Shown: positions 53,410 through 64,000 of the stretch, piece after piece
How the letters are laid out: each line of letters starts with the position of its first letter
Position numbering within the stretch: position 1 is the stretch's first letter
NCBI GenBank assembly: GCA_029876055.1
Contig: CM056875.1
Span: forward strand, 2,852,001-2,916,000
DNA: 64,000 nucleotides
Reading direction: 5' to 3'
Origin: Madurella fahalii
Taxonomy: Eukaryota > Ascomycota > Sordariomycetes > Sordariales
Translations under genes and position numbers: made by a program
The notes under the pieces: generated by a model
Seen by the model: the letters and a program-made list of their open reading frames with translations, nothing else
Database searches by the model: none
What the model was told of the DNA's origin: nothing

Positions 53410-56382
53410 TCAGCCGGCGGCCACTGGTCAATCCGAACCGAGTAACGCTTTCTTACTCTGCAACCGGAAGGGTATCATCCGGTTCGTGCACGATACTAAA
53501 TCCCGAATCGCGGACGGCGACTGGGGGTCTGAAATCTCTGCTGTCGTCCATTCCGAGGTGCATGGAACATTGGAGCCTGCCGCAGCAGCCAAGGCGGGGT
53601 TGCTGGACGTCAGAGGTGCTGCACAGCAGGGAATCTCGCGCAACTAAATTACCCCTCCAAGTGAATCCTGTTGCTTTGCTTACTTTCATTTCTATCCCGC
53701 TTTATTTTATTAACCCTTTTATGTCCGGTAGTAGTTCGTAGTAGATATAAGAATCTATACTTTTTTTTTCTATTATTCCAACATCTTTCTTCCTCCTTCC
53801 TATCTCCGAGAGTTTTTTTTTTCCCTCTTCCTTTTTGGCCTCGGGTTTTTCTCCTTGGTTTCTATTACCTAATTACATCACTTTCATTGAGTAGAGTAGC
53901 CAAACCGAGCGTTTATATACGGAATTTTAGTAGTAAATACGTTACAAAAAAAAAAAAAAAAAAAAAACACCAAAAAGGTTGCAAGTGAGACACAAAGGAC
54001 TGGGTGAATGTATAATTGTAGTATTATTACTATCGACCTCCTATGTATCTACATTCATGAACCAAGCAACCTTTACAAAAACACCAAGCCTCCCATTCCG
54101 TGAACCGTGAGCACCAGCCTGCCTAACTGGGTGTAGCGAGTGTAGGGAATGCGAATTGGCCCTTGAACGTTCCCCCTTTGTGTTAAGGTTCGACATGCTG
54201 CTGCTCCACGCAAATAGTGCAGGCTTGTATGTCGAGAAGCCCACCGACAACGTGCCTGAGGGTGGCCCATTAGGCAAGAGATCTTGCTTCTCTTCAAGCT
54301 TGTCGAATTCCTCTCTGGCTTGTGCTCTGGCCTTAGCTTCCTTGTAGGTCCCATAGAGAGCAGGATGAAACCAGACAAGCGAGGATAAAAGCCGTTGGTT
54401 AGTGTTTATCCAAGACAAGTAGTAGTCACACCCTTGCGAAGTTTTGATGGCTCGGAGCAGAAAGCTTCGGCCGTCCCGGGTAGGACATGGGAGCTTATCA
54501 ACTTCCCCGAGTGTTCCGGCCTACCACCGCAAAACTGTCTGAGGGCGGCGTTCTATTGACGGCCACCAACACCTATTTGCACCAACACACGGGGTTAGAC
54601 GCCTCGTCCCGGCATTTTGGGGCTCAAGGGGCCTGCGCCGCCAATACTATGATTACCCTCTGCAAGGCAACCGTCGTGCGGCTCGCATCGCGCTTCCAAG
54701 GCTCACTGCGGATATACGAGCCGGTATAGTGCTCAACTGTTCGTCGTGGTTCCTCCGGGTTTCGGTGGCTTTCTCCTGTAGTGAGGTTTCGGTACAACAC
54801 AGACACTATCTTTGCCGCAGAGAGACAGTGGTTTTGGAAAAGGAACTGCTGCCGCTTGCTCTAGCCTACTGAGGCCCCTGCAGGAGAGCTGTGATCCTAT
54901 AGAATAAGCCCACTTATCCGACTCGACAATTGTACCAAACGTCTATCGAGAATTGTCGGATGAGTATCACTATAATCTGAAGTCCCTCTTATTTCGACCT
55001 TTTATTTGTAGAGAACATCTCGTACGAGATATATAATATAAACTTTCAGATTATAAGAGGATTATTGGAAGAACATCACAATAATTCCATACAGACACCA
55101 ACAAACCCGTACCTTTGTGTAAGGGGATTGTTCTGGGAATACGTTGAGGGAGATAGATCACGATGTTTCAGTACCGAGAAGATCTCGATCAGCAGGCGAT
55201 AACTTCACGAACAGCCTCCTATTATCATTAAGACTATACAGAGACTGATCCTTACGGAGCAGGTGTCTGACACCAGACGAGATAGCGCTTCACCTTGATA
55301 CTGCCTCAAAAGCGGTTGTGGTACGACCGCACCATTGCTATTGCCGCGACCCTCTTCATGATCAACAGGGGATGGAAGGAATATACTTTCACTCCCTATC
55401 AGCCGACCACCGAACGGTTTAATCCGCATTTCTTCCCAAGTCTATCTCATCCGCTCCATAGAGAACGCATCGCAGCAGCGTCATGGTAAGGGCTACGATG
55501 CGGCCTATATACGACGGACTGGGTTTCCTTGCTTATCACGTCCTTGCCCCGAAATCCGTGGGTTGTGCGACTCCCCAGTTATAATGGCCTTGGAGATGAA
55601 ACCACGCCTTGAAGACCTTCACAGTGATGTAGCTAGGACGCTGGAAAAGCTCCAAAGATAGCAGACAATTGGAGAAGCCGCTGATGGTTCCCTCTTGTAC
55701 AACAGTGTTAGCTCAGCTTGGCAGGGTCTCAAAAGCTTGCAGCAATTATAGTATTAGATAGTAGGATGAAATACATGCTGCTTCACAATTGGGAATCTGC
55801 GTCTGGCGGCTGTTCTGCAAAGGCTTACTCCCGAGAGAGGAAACTAGTATCTTGAGTACAAACATCTACTGGTTCTGGACTTCTGGGCCTGGCAACAGAG
55901 GCTCATGAATGAATGAGATCGTAGGGGAGGACCAACCGAGGTCTGACACAAAGTACTGATCCAGTGGGCCAAGATATCAAATATGTCAAGCAAGGGCATG
56001 ACGGAGTGTTAAATATGACTGATATGTGTGCACAAATTGCGTCAAAGTACCTAGACAAGCTGCCTTTTTTCCTATCTTATTTTTTCTTGGCTCTGTCTCA
56101 ACCAAAGAAATGTGCGCGCGAGTAACCTTGTAATTAGATACTACCCTCTTCGACTAGCAGCTAGCCACAACTACTAGGGAGAGGGAAGGATCTAACTAAA
56201 AACCTTTTCAGTCAACACCTACCTACACTAATCTGGCATCACACTCAAGGCTAACAGGCCAGTAACGGCGCCAAAACGACAGCGAGAAGCGAAGCCGAAG
56301 CACATACACCGCATTGTTGCCCAATCAAATCCCCTTCACCCCCATCGACTCATCTTTTCATTCCTTCTATCCAAGCCGCGAC
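53410..56382. other. Long gene-poor stretch
   Basis: About 3 kb, AT-rich from 53690. It holds an A24 run near 53946-53969 and several short ORFs (the longest, 125 codons, minus strand, 54041-54418, has a helical charged stretch but no known domain). The stretch 54950-55120 has a hairpin-like 'CGACAATT..AATTGTCG' and a TATA-rich core; no element was proven. Confidence 0.45.
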
Positions 56383-57038
56383 TTAGTCATCACTCGGGCG
56401 CGGTGCGCGCGACCCAGTCGGCTCTGGGCGGGCCGAGCGGGTAGGCCCAGGTTGGGGGGTGCCGGTGGGAACCGGTGGGCGGCCGGTGCCTTTGCCGGTG
56501 GGAATTGGTGGGCGGCCGGTGCCTTTGCCGGTAGGGCGTGGGGGACGGCCGGTGCCGGTGGGAACCGGTGGGCGGCCGGTGCCTTTGCCGGTAGGGCGTG
56601 GGGGACGGCCGGTGCCGGTGGGAATCGGTGGGCGGCCGGTGCCTTTGCCGGTAGGGCGTGGGGGACGGCCGGTGCCGGTGGGAACCGGTGGGCGGCCGGT
56701 GCCTTTGCCGGTAGGGCGTGGGGGTTGATTAGTTCTAGTGGGTGGCTCGATGGTCGGGCGGGGGCCGCGGCTAGTACTAGTCGGGACCAAGGTAACCTCT
56801 CCTTCGCCGCCCTGAGCGACGGGGATGGCGAAGGTCTCTGGTGAACGTGGTTAGTTGTGTTATGTTAGTGAGTTTGAATGGATCGGGGGGAGGGGTAAAG
56901 GGGCTTTCTTGGAGCACAGCTCCCTGTTCATGGTCTCCTTGGACTGGCAGAGAAGGGAATTGTGAGGTAGGAATTCAGAATGTACGTACGCTGGAGGGCC
57001 GCCGCCGCCGCGAGGAAGGTGAACAGAATGCGGGTCAT
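56383..57038 (-). CDS. Secreted Pro/Gly/Arg repeat protein
   Basis: Two exons, 57038-56990 and 56837-56383, with a 152-bp intron (GTACGT..CAG), give 167 residues. The first exon codes only the signal peptide, 'MTRILFTFLAAAAALQ', so the protein enters the secretory pathway. After 'TFAIPVAQGGEGEVTLVP' comes a linker and then four to five 20-residue repeats of the type PTGKGTGRPP + VPTGTGRPPR, with V/I exchange only. The rest is basic ('RSARPEPTGSRAPRPSDD'). There is no cysteine after the signal peptide and no dibasic Kex2 site between repeats. The composition suggests an extended, strongly basic cell-wall or matrix protein, or one that binds nucleic acid or polyanions (inference). I do not recognise the family. 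Confidence 0.75.
56461..56724 (-). repeat. 60-bp tandem repeat array
   Basis: Four full 60-bp units in perfect register, differing at single bases (Val/Ile codon), plus a partial first unit. Near-identity means recent expansion or conversion. Confidence 0.95.
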
Positions 57039-58898
57039 CTTGGGAGATCTGGCTGCTGTTAGGTGGTTCCAGTGGCTGTAGTGAGGTGGCTGGCTGAAGT
57101 TGATGGCTCTGTCCTGCTGATGGTGAAATGTTGGTTGAAGGTGACGTTTTATACACGCCGTGAAGTCTTGAGAACCCCTCGTCACTTCGCAACCTACCTA
57201 ATCAGTCAGGTGACATGCCATCTTTGCCATAGGGACGATTTTACACGGGAAGTGACCAAACCGAGAATCTTCGATTAATACTGGCAACAACCCTTTTGCC
57301 GGACAATGGTACAGCTTCTCCTTTTGCCCACTTCCGTAGCTTAGTTGGGGTGACTGTCACCGTGGACGGAAGAACGGTTGTAGAGCAGTGGGTCGCCTCG
57401 ACAGGGTCAAGGCGAAATTACCTCACAGAACTCAATATAGACGGAACCCATTATAGACATCCACGGGATAAAAGTTGATTCTTCAATATGTGGCGCACAG
57501 GGATCAACAGCCCTTCTTTTAATTACTATGTCGTATCCGATTTGGAAGCGGCCAAATCGTATTGTCCTGTCCAACCTCTCTCCCTACCTAAGATAGGGAC
57601 AACATCAATTCCGATACCCGTGCTGTATCATTGTAACGAGGTGTCTCTAGGAGAGCGGTCTTTGTGCATAGCCTCAGACTCCTATTGCAAGTCCATAGAC
57701 AGCAACAGATCCTGGTGGCAAGTGCAGCCCGCTGACGGCACTCCGTACTACGGGTTTTCTACTTGTTTGCGATCGCCTAGCCTGCTTCCTCTCGATTCTC
57801 CGTCCCGCCACTGGAAGCTAGGAAACCATGCAGGCTGCGGCGAATGGTTCCGGTGTTAGCATTTTTTTTAACCCCCCAAATGCCGGTAGGGCGATGTCTC
57901 TGCCCATTGGCCTGTAGTTCTGGATTCAGCGGAGTCTGGACTGTGCTGCAAAGCGCGGAGTAAATGTAACCATAGTAAATTAGGTCAAAACGTAAACTTG
58001 GTTGGGGATAGAGTGTACGAGCGATGGATGCATTCCTAGGACCGGAAGCGCAACTACTCCCACTCCCTCCCAATGTGGGGTGCGGAGCCAGTCTGAGCTG
58101 GGATAATCATACTAAGCATCTATCTTGACATCGTAAAGTCGAAAGCTACAGCACATCCAACCCTAAAGCTATAGTACCAGGTAATCTGGTTCTCAAGCCA
58201 ATGGGCCGCGGAAATATTGAATTCCAGCAGCAAAAGCATATCGCTTCGAAGTTGGACATGGTAATTAAGCTGTACGGCTCTGGTACGGGGATAGCTTCAA
58301 TACCTGTTTTCCCAAGCGAGGGCGGGGGTGGATAAAGGCCGACCAAGTAAAAATGAGGAACAATAAAGGGAGGTCACGGAGACCGACGAAATGACGACAC
58401 CACCGGAGTCTGCGACATCCGTCCAGGGGGAGCGGTGTATTACCGTGAAACGGTTTGGACCTAACGCCAAGGAAGGTCATCCCGGAACAGGAGCCACCGT
58501 TGCTACAGGGTAACTGTCTTTGCTAAAGTGTGCTACAGGGCCGGGGTGGCGTGATACGGTTACGTCGATCTCGAATAGAATTTTCGAGAGGAGTTGTCAA
58601 GAGCATGAACAACATTAGAGGGCACGGATGCACAAGCCCCACATCCCGGGATGTGTAGTCAAGGGTCCCCGGGAAAGGACGGTAGCAGTTTGTGAAGCAG
58701 ATACTCGCTAACTCGGCCCGCAACTTCCACGGTATAGGTCTTGAATGAGAATATTACAATATCGCTAAGCAGGTTAATTATCTCCTCTCTAGAGGATATG
58801 ACGGAGGCGGTTAGCAAATGTCGCTGCCTTTACCGAAGATGCTCCCCGTGGTGTCTGGCTGTTTCCTCAGCGTCAGTGGAAATTTAGGTCCACTGTAA
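57039..58898. other. Gene-free stretch
   Basis: About 1.9 kb. The first part is the promoter of the repeat protein. Nothing recognisable follows; the ORFs are short and motif-free. Confidence 0.45.
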
Positions 58899-59275
58899 GA
58901 ACCAAGGAAGATAGAGGGCCAAGGAGCTGACTGGCGCAGCAAAGGAGCATTGGGAGCACGACAATGGCATAGCGCAGAGCAGGCACATGAGAAGCGAGAA
59001 GAACAGATAGGGACTAGAATAACAATAGGCTGAAGGTTGCAATGGTGAAGCACAAGCTATACGCAGAATGTAGTAGACAGGACGTTATCGAAGGGAGCGT
59101 ACAGGAGGAGAGAAGGGCCGAAAAAGGAGAAAGGGATAAAAGAGAGGAGGGAGGTTCAGAGTTCAATGCCACCATCATCACACTCCTACCTGCAACCTGC
59201 TCCATTGCAGCTTGTGCACTGCTTGTACCTGGGACACTCTGGTCATTCTTCCCTCTGAGACCCCACGGGTCCTCA
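58899..59275 (+). repeat. Dispersed repeat, copy A
   Basis: About 375 bp, from 'AGAACCAAGG' to 'GGTCCTCA'. It aligns by eye along its length with copies B and C, with many base differences. Confidence 0.75.
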
Positions 59276-59589
59276 TAGTACGTTGGGGAAGATGGTTCAC
59301 CATGTCTCAATTAGTGCCTATAAGGGTGAAATGGTGGGAATACAAATGGAAGTTGTTGGAACTAGAATCTGTGGCTCTCCATCAGCAAATTGGGCTTAAT
59401 AGGCATCCACAAAATACGGTCCGTAGACCTTGAATCAATTGATGTGTATCTGTGGTTACACACTGCAGAGCTCGCGCTCGGGCAGGGAGCTGGGGAAAGC
59501 TGATCATAGGCGCGTCAGGGGATCTGGCGCCTGTAACAGGCGCTCCCGGCTGCAAGGATCCAGCCCTCGTTTTCAAACACTCATTTCCA

Positions 59590-59945
59590 ACAAGAGGTTT
59601 CTTAAAAGAAGAAAGATCAGAGTCCAGGTGCAAGTAGTATACAAGCTAAAATAGAGCAGATCCCAAGGTAGAGGTGTAGTGGTGGTTGCATATAACTCTA
59701 AACCCCTCCTCCTTCTATCTCCATTCTCCTTTTGTGGTCCTTCTACCTTCTTATACACCTTTCTTCGATAACGTCCTATTTACCATATGTTGTGTTATAA
59801 CTGCTTCTCCAGCACTTCGTCGCTAAGGCCCTCAGCCCATTGCTTCTTCTAGTCCTCCCTATGCTTCCCAATTCTCACGTGCCTATCCTAGGATGCACCC
59901 TTGCTGCGTCTTCTGTGATCTATTGCTAGTCCTTTCCCTGGTTCT
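59590..59945 (-). repeat. Dispersed repeat, copy B (inverted)
   Basis: The reverse complement aligns with copies A and C, starting at 'AGAACCAGGG' and containing shared blocks such as 'AGAAGCAATGGGCTGAG' and 'CCTTGGGATCT'. It lies just upstream of the hAT fragment. Confidence 0.75.
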
Positions 59946-60008
59946 GGCATTTAACGACTTATTGTTATAGCGGGAGACTCATGAAGAAAGGTCGCCTTGG
60001 CTGTCAAA

Positions 60009-60186
60009 ATGGCTCTTGACCTTTTGTCGATACCTGCAACGTCATCAGAGTGGGAGCGTATGTTCAGCTACATTAAGCTCGCTCTAAGTAAGTAGAGACA
60101 GTCGATTTCTAACGAAACAAGCGAGATGCTTCAAGATGTGAAGAATGGGCTGCCAAGACGTGGGCTCTCAAGAGAGCGGTTTTAGA
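60009..60186 (+). pseudogene. hAT transposase C-terminal fragment
   Basis: The frame reads 'MALDLLSIPATSSEWERMFS' then 'IKLALSK', TAG, and 'RQSISNETSEML'. This is the conserved hAT dimerisation block (usual form LxxxxIPAxSxxxERxFSxxxxxxxxxRxxLxxxxxExL). One in-frame stop; only about 60 residues survive. It marks an old hAT element in the repeat-rich zone. Confidence 0.75.
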
Positions 60187-60379
60187 GAAGTGTTTAGCGT
60201 TCAAGGATTGACTGGAGCGGATAAAGAAAGGTTTCATCTAAATTGTAATCTAGCAAAGTCAATTAATCCATGACTTTGACTAATCAATTCTGTCCTCAAT
60301 TTAAGCGCCTGGATTGGAGCGGCTGGCTGATGGGAACACTGCGCGACATAGTCATCTCGGAATCAAGAAGCTGCTTGCT

Positions 60380-60494
60380 GGGTCGTGCGGGCCCGCCTTT
60401 CAAAGGCGTCAAGAGTTTTATCCCAACGAGCGACGCCTTTGACTGCGACATCTGCGAACTGCAGTGACGCAGCCGCAGCACAGAGTGGGTCCAT
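60380..60494 (-). pseudogene. N-terminal fragment of an NLR/ankyrin-type receptor (possible)
   Basis: From Met 60494 the minus strand reads 'MDPLCAAAASLQFADVAVKG'. Many fungal NLR and related STAND proteins begin with this MDPLS-(I/V/A)-AAS-x-LQF-x-D helix. The similarity fades after about 35 residues, so this would be the torn-off start of such a gene. Confidence 0.4.
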
Positions 60495-60692
60495 CGCGAC
60501 GGTGGTTGTTGTTGGAGACTTAGGGAACTTGAACTGCCGTCTACGACTGCGGATTCTGAAGTTCTGGAAGACGGCTAGTGAAAAATATGGTGTGACACTG
60601 CGGCAGGAATTACAGGGCTTTCGGAAGCAGGGAGCTAAGTACTTGATGAGAAGTCGTCTAGCTGCGCCAGACAACTTTCGGAGGGCTGTTTA

Positions 60693-61190
60693 TATGACCC
60701 CGGAAATTCCGCTTTCGCACCCCTCCGTTACATCGGATCCGCCTTCACCAACGGCACCCTGCCTCTCGGAAGCCAATATGTCACCGGCATCGACAACGTC
60801 GGCTTCATAGTCGGCACCTCCTCCTCCTTCTTCAACCAAGCCTTTCTCCAGCTCGGACGAGTATCACCCGAGGCTCCGGACTTCGTCATTCGCTCCATCA
60901 ACGCCACGCTCGCCCGCATTAGCGAGGAGAACTCGGACATTGCCAGCTGGCCCAAACCATTTTTTCGGTACCGCCCCGCAATAAACTGTAACGCCAACTT
61001 CCCAACGCTCGACCGCGTCGACGGCGGTGAAGATCTTCAAAATATTCCTTTTTACCCTTTGCTCTGGTTGCACCGGGCCGTCAACGTTATCCGCCCGGTC
61101 GACTGCTCTGCCGACACCATTATACACTGGCCCAATGGCACCTCCCTCGTAGCGACGTATCAACGCTCCATCAGTGGTTATGGATTATAA
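60693..61190 (+). pseudogene. Lysophospholipase (phospholipase B, PLA2_B) C-terminal fragment
   Basis: An open frame of 165 codons without a start Met reads 'FAPLRYIGSAFTNGTLPLGS', 'GTSSSFFNQAFLQ', 'DIASWPKPFFRY', 'VDGGEDLQNIPFYPLLW', 'PVDCSADT' and 'WPNGTSLVATYQRS'. These are, in order, the conserved C-terminal blocks of fungal phospholipase B, including the catalytic Asp in DGGED. The N-terminal two thirds with the catalytic Ser (GxSGG block) are absent upstream, and the last ~60 residues are also missing after the stop at 61188-61190. The lack of internal stops means the truncation is fairly recent or the fragment is short-lived. Confidence 0.82.
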
Positions 61191-61528
61191 CTCCTTAAAA
61201 TCCCCAATCAAAGGTAAACACCACCGAGGAGCAGGGATTGCGATTACTAGGTGTCTAAACAAGGCTGCTCGGAAATTCGAGAAACAGTTCTTTACAAAAC
61301 TATCGAAATTGTGATATTGTTAGTCTCTTTGTCCCAAGTAAGGCTGGTGACATCGATCGATGGTTGAGCATGTCTTTCTTCTCCATTCCTGCACACCAAA
61401 GGAGATAAGCAGAGCGTCTCGTCTTCTCCGTAAACTCTCTTACAACAACTAGCCTAACTTCAGATTCAATATCAAGTCAATTTAAGAACTTGTTTGACCA
61501 CCATCCGTCCCCAAAAGAAGTGTTTGTC

Positions 61529-61892
61529 AGAACCAAGGAAAGGACGTAGCAATGGAGCACAGCAAACGCAGAAAGGGCGCAGCCTAGGGTAAACACGTGA
61601 GAACTGGGAAGCACAGACAGGACTAGAAGAAGCAATGGGCTGAGAGTCGCAGCGATAAAGCACTAGAGAAGCAGTCTTAACGCAGCATGTAGTAAATAGA
61701 ACGTCATCGAAGATGGAGTACAAGGAGGTAGAAGGACTATAAAAGGAGAAGCGAGATAGGAGAAGGAGAGGTTCAGAGTTCAATGCAACCACCACCACAC
61801 CCCTACCTTGGGATCTACTACATCGTATCTTGTACACTACTTGCACCTGGACACTTTAGTCATTCTTCCCTGAAGGGACCTCTTGGTCCTCA
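61529..61892 (+). repeat. Dispersed repeat, copy C
   Basis: About 365 bp, same orientation as copy A and inverted to copy B; shares start 'AGAACCAAGG' and end 'GGTCCTCA'. Copies B and C look closest to each other. Confidence 0.75.
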
Positions 61893-62791
61893 CACCGACG
61901 GATTCCACCCCCCAGTCAGGTCCTGTGTAGGGTGGCACGGGCTCCCTCGCATCTGATTCCATTGCTGAGGGATAAAGCGGAGATGCCAGGGGTATAAGCA
62001 GATGTGTGGTTCATAAGGAGAAACACTACATTACCCTTTACCGGTTAAAGGGCTTGTAGCCCTTAGTCTTATTCGCTGGGCAAATAGGCTTGGAGCTGGG
62101 AAGGCTTGGTAGACATATCGGAGTTTCTCGTTAGCATTGAGGTACATGCTCGTCAAACCTTCAGTATCTCAAGCTTGGATCACGAAGCTTACAAATAAGC
62201 GATGGAAAGAGGCAACGCAGCTTGAGAGGGCAACGCTTTGGCTATAAGGTATCGAGTGATGGGGTTAAGGGCCTAATTTCATTAAAGGGATATACTACAC
62301 TCCATAAAACGATAAAGAACAGCATGAGCCCTTCGCTATTGCTCGCGTCGGTGTCGCTATCGCTGCCGTGCATCTAGAAGCCAATTAGCGACTAGAATAT
62401 GCTTAGAATAGCCGAGATTTACCTTGAACGCCGTGCGCACGCACGCCAGGGCAATTGATTGAGGCTAATCGCAATTAGCTGCAGTCGATCACGGTCGCAA
62501 AGATAGCGATATGGAAAAAACAGGAGAAGAGAGGTATTGGACATGGATAGGCGGGGCAGCATTGGGCGGAGCGCGAACCGAATCCCGATTTAGGAAGAAG
62601 CGTGAATTTTTAAGGTGAAGAGACACTCATTATATATAAGGTTCTGCGTGGGCTGTTAGATTCCTAGCTAGGGCCCAGATAGCTGTGAACACGTCACTTT
62701 GTTCAGTGGCGAGATCGCCCAAAACCAGGAGCAAGCAAGCAAGCTTATAAACTCCTTCACCATAACCGGATCCTCCCTAGACATTAGCGCT
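61893..62791. other. Gene-free stretch and promoter of the metalloprotease gene
   Basis: About 0.9 kb. A TATA-like 'TATATATAAGG' at about 62631-62641 lies 150 bp upstream of the start codon. No other feature seen. Confidence 0.5.
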
Positions 62792-63742
62792 ATGTCGCTC
62801 TTAAAATGGATCGCGTTTACACTCGTCGGCATAGTATCCGTATATGCCGTCGAATCCGATGCAGAACTCGGGAACTGGTGCGGAACTGTAGCGACGGAGG
62901 AATGGCTCGCGGCCGATTATGCACGAGCCCCTAGTGCGAAAAGACAGGTCGTTGGGCAGCCATCTATCACCGTCGACACTTACTTCCATGTCGTAACAAA
63001 CTCAACAAGAGTTCAGGATGGGTGGTTGACTGTAAGTCGCCTGTGCAATTTAGAAAACACCAGAGAATGAGTCTGAGGACTTAGATTAACCATCAACTTA
63101 GGACCAGCTGCTTAACGACCAACTCCAAATTCTCAACGCGGACTATGCCTCGAGTAACATCAGCTTCCGTCTCCAAGGCATCAGCCGCACAGTCAACGCG
63201 GCCTGGGCCACGAACGGAAACACACGAGTCCAACTCGAGATGCACAAGGCACTCCGGGAGGGCGCGTACGACACTCTTAACATCTACTTCAGGACGCACA
63301 TCAGGTCCGAGACGGGCAACACAGTCAATGGCTACTGTACCCTACCTTTTACATTCCAACAAGGATCCGAAAACTTCTATCGTGATGGATGCGTGGTGTT
63401 CCACTCGACAGTGCCGGGCAGGACAGTTACTCACGAAGTTGGCCACTGGTTCGGCCTGCTTCACACCTTCCAAGGAGGCTGCACTGGACCCGGTGACAAC
63501 GTAATGGATACGCCAGCAGAAGCGTTGCCTTCCTGGGACTGTAATATCACGAGAGACACCTGCCCCGATCAACCTGGCTATGACCCGGTTCGGAACTTTA
63601 TGGATTACTCGACTGGGTGTGACTTCCCTCCTGCCAGACCTTGTACCGCGGAATTGCTAATCCGTCTAGGTCTTGCCGGAATAATTTTACCCCCGGTCAG
63701 ATTGCCCGTATGTGGGGACAATGGAATTACTTTCGTGCTTAG
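62792..63742 (+). CDS. Secreted M43 (pappalysin-like) zinc metalloprotease
   Basis: Exons 62792-63031, 63102-63616 and 63670-63742 (introns of 70 and 53 bp, donors GTAAGT and GTGTGA) give 275 residues in phase. It begins with a signal peptide ('MSLLKWIAFTLVGIVSVYAV'), and a Lys-Arg at 'SAKRQ' may be a propeptide site. The zinc site 'HEVGHWFGLLHTF' begins at about residue 191 (three His and the catalytic Glu), and the Met-turn 'NFMDYS' lies at about 245, the hallmarks of metzincin family M43B (fungal MEP1-like). The last small exon supplies the expected end 'NNFTPGQIARMWGQWNYFRA'. All catalytic residues are present. In fungi such enzymes digest extracellular protein, and some act on host proteins. 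It stands beside a zone of repeats but is itself intact. Confidence 0.93.
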
Positions 63743-64000
63743 ATTGTTCTCTACAGAGATGGAGTCAGAGAATCCTTTGCGCAATAATATAGAAGCATAT
63801 TAAGTGTTGATTGCTAGATAGAGCGGAATGGAGGCGGTCTTAAGCTGGTAAAAGTCTTGAGAGCTGTCCTACAAGTATCGGTTGTCCGAAGCACAGCACG
63901 TCTATGGCAAATCGTTTATAAGATGTGAGAGAGCTTTAGCCACGTGCAGGATTAGACGTGACTACCACCTGCCAAGAGCTTAGCTTATGTTCCTCTGAAG

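Noticed and set aside
54041..54418. 125-codon minus-strand ORF with a charged helix
   Set aside because: No motif, no intron logic, and an overlapping ORF of similar length in another frame.
54950..55120. Possible solo LTR (TG..CA ends, TATA-rich core)
   Set aside because: No target-site duplication, primer site or second copy in the window.
56383..57038. Repeat protein as a RiPP precursor for the UstYa-like protein
   Set aside because: No Kex2 dibasic sites between repeats, no aromatic core residue, and the UstYa-like ORF is 31 kb away.
1..64000. CRISPR array or bacterial-type operons
   Set aside because: No spaced direct repeats; introns and gene families are eukaryotic.

Overview
The window reads as nuclear DNA of a filamentous ascomycete (Pezizomycotina), probably a sordariomycete. 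The genes carry short introns of about 50-80 bp with GTRNGT-type donors, CTRAC-like branch sites and YAG acceptors. The families present are typical of that group: Zn2Cys6 and fungal_trans-type regulators, NACHT-ankyrin receptors, a UstYa-like protein, F-box proteins, an M43 metalloprotease and a pogo/Fot-like transposon. Several reading frames are broken by CAG-to-TAG or CAA-to-TAA-type stops, as repeat-induced point mutation would leave. Others are broken by small indels. Gene density is low and relics are common, so this looks like an accessory, fast-changing part of a chromosome. The species was not identified.

Layout. 0-8 kb: the 3' end of a kinase-like gene, an F-box pseudogene with one nonsense codon, a 1.87-kb pogo-like DNA transposon with 46-bp inverted repeats and a dead transposase, an intron-containing tRNA-Ala(UGC), and an RNF126-like RING-H2 ubiquitin ligase. 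9-15 kb: three minus-strand genes (14-TM MFS exporter, small SRPBCC protein, Zn2Cys6 regulator with a 1-nt frameshift) that could form a small export or metabolism module. 17.7-21.6 kb: a complete NLR-type receptor, PNP_UDP-NACHT-ankyrin, with ten nearly identical ankyrin repeats. 24-32 kb: a thioredoxin relic, a UstYa-like ORF without a membrane anchor, a PPxY protein with a cysteine octapeptide array, and a secreted alpha/beta hydrolase. Long stretches there hold nothing I can recognise.

33-42.7 kb: two members of an uncharacterised fungal family, a frameshifted gene of another family between them, a short-chain dehydrogenase divergently paired with a transcription-factor-like gene, and a decayed gene rich in homopolymers. 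42.7-46 kb: a large gene dissolved into many frames by indels. 46.8 kb: an intact YCII-like protein. 49-53.4 kb: a G-alpha-like relic and a second NLR (hydrolase-NACHT-ankyrin). The effector part of this NLR is broken by a duplicated stop codon and a frameshift, while the 2.4-kb NACHT-ankyrin exon is fully open. 56-64 kb: a secreted protein made of perfect 20-residue Pro/Gly/Arg repeats, a repeat-rich zone (three copies of a dispersed repeat, a hAT fragment, a receptor-like N-terminal fragment, a lysophospholipase fragment), and an intact secreted M43 metalloprotease.

The most notable content is the pair of NLR-like immune or allorecognition receptors, one with repeats that look recently homogenised and one with a disabled effector but an intact sensor. 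The two tandem-repeat proteins are next. All calls come from reading the sequence by eye; no database search was run.
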